A stretch of DNA of 47,402 nt from Pseudomonas sp. A-RE-19 (GTDB lineage Bacteria; Pseudomonadota; Gammaproteobacteria; Pseudomonadales; Pseudomonadaceae). Shown one piece after another: positions 10,143 to 18,370 of the stretch; positions within the stretch are counted from its first letter, which is position 1, and each line of letters begins with the position of its first letter. A model generated the notes under the pieces. That model was not told where the DNA came from. It ran no database searches and worked only from the letters and a program-made list of their open reading frames with translations. Made by a program: the position numbers and the translations under genes. The stretch is from contig NZ_JAHBDQ010000031.1 in NCBI RefSeq assembly GCF_019956555.1, forward strand, positions 1-47,402, written 5' to 3'.

Positions 10143-11407
10143 GTCTATTCAAACCTCGTACACGTCCGACCCTGGGTTCGGTTATCGGCCGCGGGCATTT
10201 GATCGTCGCGCTGGTGGGCGTGGCGATGGCCAGTGTGTCGCTGACCCTGCTGGGTGTTCTGGCCTTGCGGGTGTATGCCGACCACAACCTGCATCTGATC
10301 GCCCGCTCGATCAATTACACCGTGGAAGCCGCGGTGGTGTTCAACGACAAGGCCGCTGCCACCGAAGCGTTGGCGTTGATTGCGTCCACCGAAGAAGTGG
10401 CCGATGCACAGGTGATGAACGAGCAAGGCGAGTTGCTCGCGCGGTGGCAGCGACCGGAAACGGGATTGTTGTCCGATCTTGAGACGCAGATCGCCCGAGT
10501 GATTCTGGAGAAACCCATCAGCATGCCGATCGTTCATCAAGGTCAGGAAATCGGCAGTATCCTGCTGATCGGTCACGGTGGCAGCCTGATGAGCTTTTTG
10601 CTCAGCGGTCTGGTGGGAATCGTCTTGTGTACCGCCATCAGTGCCTGGGTTGCGCTCTATCTGGCGCGTCGGCAATTGCGGGGGATCATCGGCCCGTTGC
10701 GCGGCCTGGCTACCGTGGCTCACGCCGCCCGCAGCGACCGTGCCTTCGACCGGCGCGTACCGCCCGCCGACATTGCCGAACTCGACAACCTGGGCAACGA
10801 CTTCAATGCCTTGCTCGATGAGCTCGAGTCCTGGCAGACCCACCTGCAAAGCGAAAACGAAACCCTGGCCCACCAGGCCAGCCATGACAGCCTTACCGGG
10901 TTGCCGAATCGGGCATTTTTCGAAGGCCGTCTGATGCGTGCCTTGCGCAGTGCCGGCAAGCTCGATGAGCGAGTGGCCGTGCTGTTTCTCGACAGCGACC
11001 GGTTCAAGGAGATCAACGATAACTTCGGCCATGCTGCTGGCGATGCGGTGCTGGTCGCCGTGGCAACCCGGGTTCGTGCACAGCTACGTGAAGAGGATCT
11101 GGTCGCGCGTCTGGGCGGCGACGAGTTTGCCGTCCTGCTGACACCGCTGCACAAGACCGAAGACGCCGAACGGATTGCCGACAAAATCATTGCCAGCATG
11201 GAAGCGCCAATCCCCTTGCCGGGCACTATCCAAGTGCTGACTTCACTCAGTATTGGCATCGCGGTGTACCCGGATCATGGGGTCACGCCGGGTGAGCTGC
11301 TCGATGCCGCCGACGCCGCGATGTACCAGGCCAAACGCCTTTCCCGAGGCGCACAGCAAACGGCAGGGCCGGAGCTCCCTGCCGTCAATGTTCAAACCAG
11401 GAGCTAA
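10139..11407 (+). CDS. yfiN: YfiN/TpbB, membrane diguanylate cyclase
   Basis: This enzyme makes c-di-GMP from two GTP at the inner membrane and is the output of the YfiBNR system that governs exopolysaccharide production and small-colony variants. The 422-residue protein has an N-terminal membrane segment (near residues 18-45), a periplasmic PAS-like sensor region, a second membrane segment (about 140-175), a HAMP linker and a C-terminal GGDEF domain. The active-site GGDEF lies at residues 326-330 and an intact inhibitory I-site RxxD at 317-320, so product inhibition is expected. It is coupled to yfiR by a four-base overlap and followed after five bases by yfiB. Confidence 0.93.
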   Translation: MSLFKPRTRPTLGSVIGRGHLIVALVGVAMASVSLTLLGVLALRVYADHNLHLIARSINYTVEAAVVFNDKAAATEALALIASTEEVADAQVMNEQGELLARWQRPETGLLSDLETQIARVILEKPISMPIVHQGQEIGSILLIGHGGSLMSFLLSGLVGIVLCTAISAWVALYLARRQLRGIIGPLRGLATVAHAARSDRAFDRRVPPADIAELDNLGNDFNALLDELESWQTHLQSENETLAHQASHDSLTGLPNRAFFEGRLMRALRSAGKLDERVAVLFLDSDRFKEINDNFGHAAGDAVLVAVATRVRAQLREEDLVARLGGDEFAVLLTPLHKTEDAERIADKIIASMEAPIPLPGTIQVLTSLSIGIAVYPDHGVTPGELLDAADAAMYQAKRLSRGAQQTAGPELPAVNVQTRS

Positions 11408-11412
11408 TTTTT

Positions 11413-11916
11413 GTGTACACATTCACTCAGCGTTCTCTGCGACTTTTTACGATCACCCTGTTCATGGCCTTTCTGACATTGAGCGGTTGCCAGACGACAC
11501 CGCAAAAAGGCCTGAGCCCGGCGCAGGTCGCCATGCTCAAGCAGCAAGGTTTCGAAATGACGGATGATGGCTGGGCTTATGGCCTGTCAGACAAAGTGCT
11601 GTTCGGCAGCGACGTCGAGCACCTCAACCCGGCCAGTACCGAGATCGTCGAACGCATTGGCAAGGCGTTATTGAGTGTGGAAATCGAGCGGGTGAGGGTC
11701 GACGGCCACACCGATGCCTCGGGCAAGGAGTCCTATAACGAACAGCTTTCCCTGCGTCGCGCGAAAAGCGTCGGCAAGGTGTTGGCCGCTGTCGGCATGA
11801 AAGAACAAAACATCCAACTGCGCGGCCTGGGCAGCAGCAAGCCCGTCGCTTCCAACGACACCGCGGTCGGACGCACCGAGAACCGTCGGGTGTCGATCGT
11901 GGTGAGCGCGGATTAG
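11413..11916 (+). CDS. yfiB: YfiB, OmpA-like outer-membrane lipoprotein
   Basis: YfiB is an outer-membrane lipoprotein that sequesters YfiR when the envelope is stressed and so activates YfiN. The 167-residue product has a lipoprotein signal with lipobox LSGC (lipidated Cys26) and an OmpA C-terminal peptidoglycan-binding domain (VDGHTDASGKESYN, then LSLRRAKSV and TAVGRTENRRVSIVV). The start is GTG at 11413, with AGGAG about ten bases upstream. Its stop codon overlaps by two bases the stop of the orphaned 3' end of a LysR gene on the other strand, a sign of the original tail-to-tail arrangement. Confidence 0.9.
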   Translation: MYTFTQRSLRLFTITLFMAFLTLSGCQTTPQKGLSPAQVAMLKQQGFEMTDDGWAYGLSDKVLFGSDVEHLNPASTEIVERIGKALLSVEIERVRVDGHTDASGKESYNEQLSLRRAKSVGKVLAAVGMKEQNIQLRGLGSSKPVASNDTAVGRTENRRVSIVVSAD

Positions 11917-12049
11917 TCGGCGAACAACATCTCCCGACTTTCCCCCATCAACAGCGCTTGATTCTGCTCGGTGACGCTACGGATGTAATCCCACAACAAG
12001 GTGATCCGCTTGAGCTTGCGCAGGTCCTCGCGGCAGTACATCCAGAACT
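11913..12049 (-). pseudogene. Orphaned 3' end of the LysR-type regulator gene split by the element
   Basis: Read on the minus strand, this stretch encodes 44 residues from FWMYCREDLRKLKRITLLWD to LFAD and then TAA. It is the original C-terminus of the LysR-type regulator whose remainder is at 18371-19318. The first 23 residues are identical to that protein; over all 44, 34 match. No start codon or upstream frame remains, because the integrated element begins here. It should not be expressed on its own. The stop codon overlaps the yfiB stop. Confidence 0.88.
11982..12049. repeat. attL: left direct repeat of the integrated element
   Basis: These 68 bases recur in the same orientation at 18440-18507 with three mismatches (65/68 identical). 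The right-hand 25 bases (12025-12049) are perfectly conserved and are the likeliest crossover region. Identity ends sharply after CCAGAACT: element sequence follows here, LysR sequence follows in the other copy. The integrase gene starts 45 bases further right, as is usual for a tyrosine recombinase element. Confidence 0.85.
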
Positions 12050-12094
12050 ACAAGGACGTAAGGGTTCCGCCAATGATTCCGGGACCCTTCGGCC

Positions 12095-13579
12095 ATGCCT
12101 ACCGTTCAAGACGCGCTTCCTGTCACAAGTGCTGTAACAAGTTTCGCTCTGCCCTTGAGGCCGACGACTCGCCTCGCCAAGCCCTACCACTACAGACGTA
12201 ACGGCATTTACTATCTGCGCCTTCGAGAAACCGGCAGCCTCACCCGCACTGTGTCTGTTTCTCTCAAGACCACTGATAGAAAGGCCGCTATGGACGCTTC
12301 ACGACACCTCGCAGAAACCATCAAGGCATTCCATCTGGATCATCCAGAGGCAACTTGGCACCAATTGAGAGAACACCTGATATGGGTCGCTGAGGGCTTG
12401 CTGTCGTCTGCGCATGATGTGCATTCGTTGCGGATGTGGGGAGATCTGTACGAAGGCGTAGGGATGAATCTCACGGAGATCGCTGCCACGATGCCTCTGA
12501 GTGTTGATCAGCATGAGCATGTTGCTAACGCCAAACGAGTCATGGTTGCTGCCCAAGATCGACTTCAAGGCGACTCAGTGCCCTTGGTGAAGATGATCAG
12601 AGAACTTGAGGGCAAACCAGAGAACACTTCGGTACGTGTCAGTAATGCGTCTGCGTCCCTATCTGTAAGCGGTACTGCCATGACCTTTGAGGTCTTGTCC
12701 GGCCTGTACTTGGCTGACCGTGCGGGAGAGCAGAAAGCTACCACGCTCAGTTCCACCAAGTTCACGCACGGTGTCCTCTGTGCAGCCTTAGGGCCTTTGG
12801 ACCTCAGGACCCACTCACGGGCTGACCTTGTTGCATTGAGGGACCAGCTTGTAACCACACGTAAACCGTCAACGGTAAATCAGATGTTGATGAAGCTTTC
12901 TGCCGTATTGAACTGGGCGGTGGAAAACGGCCACCTCGAAAAGTCCTTCGATAAGAAACTCAAGTTCACCAAGGGCCTTGAGTCGAGCCGTAAGGCGCTC
13001 ACTCAGGATCAGATAGCCAAGCTGATGCATTACGCTAACAACCTCCCAGAGACTTCATGGAAGCGTTGGTTATTAAGTCTGGGCATCATTACTGGTGGGC
13101 GTCTCAATGAAATCTCCCAGTTGACCACGGGGGACATTCATACCCTTGCATCAGGGATCACGGCTGTTCACATCAATGAGGCAGGCGAAGGCAAATCCAT
13201 CAAAAACAAACGCAGTGAGCGGACGGTGCCGTTAACGGATGGGGCCTATGGATTCGACCTTGCAGCGTTCATGAGGTACGTCGAAGCCTGCAAGTTCAGT
13301 GGGAGCGATTTATTGGCGCAGATCGGTTACAGACCAGCGGGCGAGTGGGCCAACCAACAGGCAATTCCAGCGGCTCTCGGAGACTCTTATGAGCGTGGTT
13401 TGGTGTATCACTCATTGCGTCACTCGCTGGCTTCTCTGATGCAGGCCAAAGGTGTTCCGACGACTCATGCTCAGGCGGTGATGGGGCATGCGTCCGGGAC
13501 AATTACTTTTGACACTTATGGTTCTGGTGTGCCCGTTGAGACCCTTGCAAAAGTTCTTGAGGAACTCTTCAGGCCTTGA
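12095..13579 (+). CDS. Tyrosine-type site-specific recombinase (integrase)
   Basis: This 494-residue integrase should catalyse insertion and excision of the surrounding element through a covalent phosphotyrosine intermediate. The C-terminal catalytic domain has every expected residue: Arg336 (TGGRLNEI), His439/Arg442 (HSLRH), His465 (MGHASG) and the nucleophile Tyr475 (TFDTYGSG). The N-terminal part has an arm-binding type segment (RNGIYYLRL, then VSVSLKTTDRKAAM) and a SAM-like core-binding region (about 215-300). The start at 12095 is the first ATG of the frame, with only a weak ribosome-binding site, so a later start is possible. A hairpin terminator follows. The complete active site suggests the element may still be mobile. 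Confidence 0.92.
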   Translation: MPTVQDALPVTSAVTSFALPLRPTTRLAKPYHYRRNGIYYLRLRETGSLTRTVSVSLKTTDRKAAMDASRHLAETIKAFHLDHPEATWHQLREHLIWVAEGLLSSAHDVHSLRMWGDLYEGVGMNLTEIAATMPLSVDQHEHVANAKRVMVAAQDRLQGDSVPLVKMIRELEGKPENTSVRVSNASASLSVSGTAMTFEVLSGLYLADRAGEQKATTLSSTKFTHGVLCAALGPLDLRTHSRADLVALRDQLVTTRKPSTVNQMLMKLSAVLNWAVENGHLEKSFDKKLKFTKGLESSRKALTQDQIAKLMHYANNLPETSWKRWLLSLGIITGGRLNEISQLTTGDIHTLASGITAVHINEAGEGKSIKNKRSERTVPLTDGAYGFDLAAFMRYVEACKFSGSDLLAQIGYRPAGEWANQQAIPAALGDSYERGLVYHSLRHSLASLMQAKGVPTTHAQAVMGHASGTITFDTYGSGVPVETLAKVLEELFRP

Positions 13580-13637
13580 TGAAGATCGCAGCACCTTCGG
13601 CTGATCGGAGCGTAGCGGGGGGACAGTTAACAATCCC

Positions 13638-13662
13638 AAGGGTCCGAAAGGGCCCTTTATTT
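13638..13662 (+). terminator. Probable terminator of the integrase gene
   Basis: An eight-pair hairpin (AAGGGTCC / GGGCCCTT, one G-T pair) closes on a GAAA tetraloop and is followed by TATTT. It lies about 60 bases after the integrase stop codon. Confidence 0.65.
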
Positions 13663-13778
13663 CGTCAGGTGTTTATCTTCTGCATAAATCCGGAGCCCTT
13701 GTAGATAGGGCCTCTCAGTAACCCGCACTATACCAATAGGCACTCCGTCTGTTGATTGAGGGATATGAGGTCAAGTAC

Positions 13779-13895
13779 ATGGCCATAGTTTCAGATGGAC
13801 TCAAAACAATCATTGACACCAGCACCGGCCACGAAATGACTTTCGACTATCAGGTCCGTGCAGGCCGCTGCGGTCCATCTTTTCGAACGCGATAA
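13779..13895 (+). CDS. Small hypothetical ORF, 38 aa
   Basis: A short reading frame starts at ATG 13779, with GAGG eight bases upstream, and encodes 38 residues beginning MAIVSDGLKTIIDTSTG. I do not recognise it. It lies between the integrase and the HIRAN-domain gene. No membrane segment or signal peptide is visible. The ribosome-binding site is its main support; it could also be the N-terminal remnant of a decayed gene. Confidence 0.3.
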   Translation: MAIVSDGLKTIIDTSTGHEMTFDYQVRAGRCGPSFRTR

Positions 13896-14229
13896 GGCAC
13901 CCAGCAAGCAGCCCTGCGTACCATCGAAAAGGGGCCACCGCGTTCTCCTAACCTTGTCGAGACGAGTGTCAGAGCCTGCAACGATGGGCCTACAGGAACT
14001 CCCCCAACGGCCTATGAGATCGTCTGACCAAATCCACACAGGAGAAGTCGCGATATCCTGGGGACGTGTATAAGAGTGACTGAAGAAGAGAAACAGGCAG
14101 CCGAATGCGCCATAAATTTCTAATTAAATGCTGTCGGAGTACGGCCCCGCTTTGATCTTCCAGTACGGTCATCAGGCACAAGGGTATGATTGATTTTCGT
14201 CGCGGAGTACGCACAAGGAGGGGTTTCCA
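13896..14229. other. Intergenic stretch of the element
   Basis: I see no convincing gene here. Several overlapping short frames exist on both strands, but without good start sites or protein-like composition. The right end holds AAGGAGG at 14215-14221, the ribosome-binding site of the next gene. Confidence 0.5.
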
Positions 14230-14976
14230 ATGTCTTGGCTCAGTAGATTTTTCGGCCAGTTGCCCAGAGATAATTCAAGTCTGACGATTGATCCCGTGGA
14301 GACGTACAGCGACATTGACGACACGCTGTATCCACGAGCTATCAGCTTCGTTCTGGAGTCTAAAATTACGTCAGTCAGTGCGCTCCAACGTCATTTGAAA
14401 GTAGGGTACAGTCGCGCTGCTCGCCTCATTGATGCCATGGAGTTCGACGGAGTTGTTTCGCCCCTGAACGCAGCGGGAGAACGTGTTTTGCTATCAACAG
14501 AACAGCGTGGGGCCCACGTTAAAAGCCGAAAGTTTAGATCAGCAAACTCAGACGTAGAGGGCGGGCAGATTGGCGTACGCGATAGAGGAGTTTCTCTTCC
14601 TGACAGGACTGCCCTTCCACCACTGACAGGACGAATCAAGGGGACCAAGAACATTGGTTTCAATATTGTTGGGGAGTCGTATTGTCAACCAGCCCTTCGA
14701 CGTATTCGCAACAGCACCAATATGGCTGAGGATAACGAATTCGATGCATTCATCGTCACCGAACCAGACAACCCGCACGATGCTAATGCCTGCGCAGTCT
14801 ATATTGATGGTTTTAAAGTCGGGTATCTGCCGAGAGATGATGCTGCGAGTTACGTGGAGCAGATGACGGACCAAGGAGTGGCGGGCGTATCGTGTTTTCA
14901 GTTACGGGCGAAGCTGGTGGGAGGGTTTGGAGATAAACCAAACGTTGGGGTAATGGTTAACCTACCCACGCAATAA
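14230..14976 (+). CDS. FtsK-gamma / HIRAN domain fusion protein
   Basis: The 248-residue product joins two DNA-binding modules. Residues 30-90 match the FtsK/SpoIIIE gamma winged helix (LYPRAISFVLES, then SALQRHLKVGYSRAARLIDA and GVVSP), the part of FtsK that reads KOPS sequences. Residues 144-245 form a HIRAN domain (FNIVGESYCQPAL, NPHDANACAVYI, VGYLPRDDA), a fold that binds single-stranded or damaged DNA ends in Rad5/HLTF and occurs alone or fused in bacteria. There is no FtsK ATPase motor. The start has a strong AAGGAGG nine bases upstream. Carriage on an integrative element, before a DUF2971 gene, suggests a role in sensing or tethering DNA, perhaps in defence; that role is inference, the domains are clear. 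Confidence 0.8.
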   Translation: MSWLSRFFGQLPRDNSSLTIDPVETYSDIDDTLYPRAISFVLESKITSVSALQRHLKVGYSRAARLIDAMEFDGVVSPLNAAGERVLLSTEQRGAHVKSRKFRSANSDVEGGQIGVRDRGVSLPDRTALPPLTGRIKGTKNIGFNIVGESYCQPALRRIRNSTNMAEDNEFDAFIVTEPDNPHDANACAVYIDGFKVGYLPRDDAASYVEQMTDQGVAGVSCFQLRAKLVGGFGDKPNVGVMVNLPTQ

Positions 14977-15233
14977 TTGTTTTCTTGGTTCTTCCGGAGG
15001 AGTTCGGGTGCGGTGCTGTCGACGAGGGTACGATTGCTCGCCTCAATCCGCTTCTGGGAGACTTCAAACCCACGGTGAAGAAGGTCCATGATTGAGCCAA
15101 GGTTCTGGTGCCCCTCTTAGATGTCCGTAAGATGCAGGCGGTAGACAGGGCGCAAATAAAAAAGTAGCGTCAGATTGGGCGGACTATGAGTCGGCAATCG
15201 GAAATATTTCAATAAGCGGAATCAGAGGTAGCA

Positions 15234-15986
15234 ATGCCAGCTCACAACGATTATCGAGATATCTGGATAGAGCGGGGCTACAAGTCCGATATGGGGAGCG
15301 CTATTGCGTGTCTACCTCCGCAAAATGCCGATGTCATTCGAGTCTATCACCTGACAACCGCTGAATACGCAATAAGTAATATTGCCCTTGGCCGTTTGAA
15401 GGTAGCTCGATTCTCCGATTTGAACGATCCGTTTGAACTTCTTGGGCTTAACGTGCGTGAGCGATCAAAGCGAAGGTCAACACGAGACTTCAAGGACACG
15501 TACAATGCTCACACGGGACTTCTGTGTTTTAGCGAAGACTGGGCTGAACCCGTAATGTGGAGCCACTATGGAATGAAACATCGTGGGATCTGCTTAGGCT
15601 TCAACGTGCCACGTGCAAAGCTTCAGAAAGTGCAATATGAGGACGATCGAATTCGCTCACAGCTTGGAGACAGCGGAGACCCCATTGATATCGATCCAAG
15701 TGTTAAGTCCTTGCTGCTAAAAACGAAATCCAGTGGATGGAGGTATGAGGCAGAGTATCGACAATTTGTTCCCTTAGCTGATGCCACATCGGAAGGAAGG
15801 CTCCACTTTCTTCCGTTCGGTAAAGATCTTGAGCTTGCTGAAGTCATTCTTGGCCCTCTATGCGAACTTTCCCTGCGCACAATTCGAGGTCTTGCAACTT
15901 CTCGGTATCCACACGCAGCTACATTCAGGTCTCGTCTCGCGTTTGGGTCGTACAAAGTTGTGCCTGAAGCAACTTCAATCCCTTAA
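15234..15986 (+). CDS. DUF2971 family protein
   Basis: The 250-residue protein has the layout of DUF2971: an opening VYHLTTAEYAISNI segment, the ARFSDLNDPFEL signature, then LCFSEDW followed by MWSHYGMKHRGICLGF. The biochemical activity of the family is not established to my knowledge; members recur in mobile and defence-associated neighbourhoods. ATG 15234 has AGAGG seven bases upstream. It follows the FtsK-gamma/HIRAN gene in the same direction after 257 bases, so co-transcription is possible but not shown. No signal peptide or membrane segment is visible, so a cytoplasmic protein is likely. Confidence 0.75.
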   Translation: MPAHNDYRDIWIERGYKSDMGSAIACLPPQNADVIRVYHLTTAEYAISNIALGRLKVARFSDLNDPFELLGLNVRERSKRRSTRDFKDTYNAHTGLLCFSEDWAEPVMWSHYGMKHRGICLGFNVPRAKLQKVQYEDDRIRSQLGDSGDPIDIDPSVKSLLLKTKSSGWRYEAEYRQFVPLADATSEGRLHFLPFGKDLELAEVILGPLCELSLRTIRGLATSRYPHAATFRSRLAFGSYKVVPEATSIP

Positions 15987-16715
15987 AACGAATCGCGAGA
16001 CCAGCCATCTGAATCAGTCTGATTGTTCGCTTCAGATTGTTCTCTACCGGTGACGTTTACTGCGTTCATGGTTGAGAATTTGTATCCGCGTATTCAGACA
16101 TTTTTCTGGCTGTGGTCGCATGAGTTCCCTGATGGGAATTCAATAGAAATTTCCGGTACGACACCTCATGGGCTCGTTTACGAACAGTTTCCCCCGTGTG
16201 CGCTCGCTTAGGCGATCATACCGATGCTTGCCGGGGATACTTAACAACGCGCTCATACACCACGATGAGAACGCTTTTGGCTATCACAAGTCCTGCACCG
16301 GTGGTCTCTTAGGTTTGCTTTGGTCAAGTTGGTAGTAACCGGTGGGCCGCGCCAATGCTGTGAATGGGTAGCCAAGAAAGTCCCTCCAGCTATCTGCAAG
16401 ACCGGTAAGTACGAAGTTGAAAACTGACTCAGGCGCCACTGTGTGTCGATTCCAATCCGATTACGGGGGGGCTTGAGCCGTGCTTCGTGAGCTTACAGAT
16501 GCCTATCCCTTCCAGCTTAAATAGGCGGCTGAGTCGCCCTCTGGAAGGGTAGACCTCGCAAAATCGCTTTAGAGCAACGAGGCGGGTCGAGGCAGGCTCG
16601 CAGTGGTACTTTCGTTTTTTCGACCTTGGCGGCCCTAATAGGCGCCCTGCAAAAACCCTCACTAAGAGGCAAGAAGGACATCCCGTCCGACTTACTTACT
16701 GATGAGGACCACAAC
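15987..16715. other. Long gene-poor stretch of the element
   Basis: These 729 bases hold no gene I can support. One frame at 16023-16211 could encode 62 residues but lacks a ribosome-binding site and looks random. The stretch may contain remnants of decayed genes or an unrecognised RNA. The last bases carry GAGG at 16704-16707, the likely ribosome-binding site of the next gene. Confidence 0.45.
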
Positions 16716-17489
16716 ATGCTGACACCTGCTGAGTTAGACCACCAGCGCATCACCCACGCCAAGCTGACAATGATCTTGTCGCGGGAGCCTTGGGCCCTGC
16801 CTGACCCAAACCGCAAAGCACGAGCGCCACGGGCAGCCGAGCTACTCAAAACCATGAGCCAACGCGCTGCCGCCGAAGAGTTAGGAATATCTCGCCGCCA
16901 ACTTGCCAAGATGATTGAGGCTGAAGCTCAAACCGTTGAGGACGACAATCCGTTCATCGTCGAGGAGTTCGTGCCGTTGCCCCGCAGGGTTGCCATTGAT
17001 CTGATCGCTGAGAAGGCCTGCCGCCCTCAAGGAGCAAAGTGGGCCGACTACAGGAGAATCGTTCTGGATCTCTACGGCTTAACTGATGATGGACGACAGG
17101 CCGCCACGGAGCAGCAACGCAAGGATCTCCGCAAGGCCGTCAAGAAGAAACACCCGACAGCGTTATTTGTTGCAGACTGGGTCGATACCGACCGGGCGGC
17201 AAGTCAACGGGATGCTGTCCTTGCTGAGGTCATTGAACTGTCCGACAGAGTTACCGAGGCGACCACTCGACTGGCTCAGGCGTTCCCCGGTGGCTCCGCC
17301 AAGGCGATTCAAGTTCAGTTGCTTAATTTAATCGACTACAGGACACCGTCCAGTACTGCCAATTGGGGCGGCCCCGAGGCTGAACGCGCCGTCCAACTGA
17401 CGAGCCGAGTAGGTAACGCTGGGCCTGTGATATCTGAGCCAGCAGGCACGGCATTGCCAGACCGATTGTTTGATTCTCTGTGCTTCTGA
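16716..17489 (+). CDS. Hypothetical protein with helix-turn-helix motif
   Basis: I do not recognise this 257-residue protein. It has a helix-turn-helix-like segment near residues 47-65 (QRAAAEELGISRRQLAKMIE), which suggests DNA binding. It is rich in charged residues and has an Asp/Arg/Lys-rich middle (DDGRQAATEQQRKDLRKAVK). No transmembrane or catalytic motif is apparent. I prefer ATG 16716, with GAGG eight bases upstream, over a TTG at 16626. It is the third substantial cargo gene and could be the element's regulator or a replication or partition-type accessory protein; there is no direct evidence for either. Confidence 0.6.
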   Translation: MLTPAELDHQRITHAKLTMILSREPWALPDPNRKARAPRAAELLKTMSQRAAAEELGISRRQLAKMIEAEAQTVEDDNPFIVEEFVPLPRRVAIDLIAEKACRPQGAKWADYRRIVLDLYGLTDDGRQAATEQQRKDLRKAVKKKHPTALFVADWVDTDRAASQRDAVLAEVIELSDRVTEATTRLAQAFPGGSAKAIQVQLLNLIDYRTPSSTANWGGPEAERAVQLTSRVGNAGPVISEPAGTALPDRLFDSLCF

Positions 17490-18074
17490 TTACCCCGTGA
17501 CTACATGGAATGGTCCGGTCACCAAAATGGAGTGGTCCGGGCTGTAGCCCTCGCAGAACGTGGCTTGTAGAATTTTTAGACCACCAATTCCCCCCATATA
17601 TAAGCAGAGGCGTAAAGGTGGACCAAAAGATTCAGTGGGCGGCTTACTGGCAGACTTTCAGTTTGGGATGATTCGCAATAGCCATCCCATCTATGAGCGC
17701 ATCGTAAAGAACAATAAAAAGCAATTTCACCACTCCAAAGAATTCTCCTTGAGCTGCCCAACAGGGTTGGGGACGGTCTTGCGACCATTACTCCCTTTGC
17801 CACAAAGGACACTTTCAGGCCAGACCGTGCTCTGGATCTCCCCGCACAGCAATCTCCCGTCCCTTCTGGAACCACGATCTGCTCTTTCCATTAAGTCGAG
17901 TAGCTGGGTCGTGGAGGTCAGCCAGAAAGCAAGACCCGCAAGACCCGCAAAACCACCCGCTATAAGCAGAGGGACTCAAAGTTCCCTGCATAGATGACGT
18001 TGTGTGCCCTCTCTGGCTGATCTGTTTGGTGGTGAATATCATCCACCCCAACCTAACCTCAAGGAGGACCATAC
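17490..18074. other. Gene-poor stretch with short direct repeats
   Basis: A 14-bp motif occurs twice, 22 bases apart (17505-17518 and 17527-17540, 13/14 identical: ATGGAATGGTCCGG / ATGGAGTGGTCCGG), separated by TCACCAAA. Repeats of this kind resemble the multiple terminal repeats of IS21-family insertion sequences, so an IS remnant is possible, but no transposase fragment is visible. A 145-codon open frame at 17560-17997 looks non-coding. The rest shows nothing recognisable. Confidence 0.4.
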
Positions 18075-18200
18075 GTGATAACCATCAGCGGAGGCCGCCT
18101 TGTCTCCATTGAGGCCATCCAGAGAGTAGCGAAATTTTGGGAGACACCACCTCAACGCTTCAACGCTCCCAAGATCCCCCGTTGGGTGCTTCATGTCTGA
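18075..18200 (+). CDS. Small hypothetical ORF, 41 aa, with a strong ribosome-binding site
   Basis: The frame starts at GTG 18075, six bases after a near-perfect AAGGAGGA, and encodes 41 residues beginning MITISGGRLVSIEAIQRVAK, including a FWETPPQRF segment. It is the last possible gene before the right attachment repeat. Its position and size would suit a directionality factor (excisionase), and the N-terminus could be a partial winged-helix motif, but it is short for that family and may be truncated. The ribosome-binding site is the strongest evidence. Confidence 0.4.
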   Translation: MITISGGRLVSIEAIQRVAKFWETPPQRFNAPKIPRWVLHV

Positions 18201-18370
18201 GCCTTGTCGTGGGTCTGTACGGGGTCCTTATCGCGCTCGCGGGTGCCTCTGAAAGTCATAGCTCAGCGGTCGCTCAGATGTCACAAGTCATGTACCAACC
18301 CCTGTCACAAGTGGTTGCAGTGGCAGTGCTGACCTCGCTACGATAGGCCTCCCTTACGCCTTGTAGACAC

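Noticed and set aside
16023..16211. 62-codon open frame in the gene-poor part of the element
   Set aside because: No ribosome-binding site, poor protein-like composition and no family resemblance.
17560..17997. 145-codon open frame inside the element
   Set aside because: It starts at a GTG without a ribosome-binding site, has low-complexity proline/serine-rich translation and no recognisable domain. Another open frame lies opposite it. I treat it as chance or decayed sequence.
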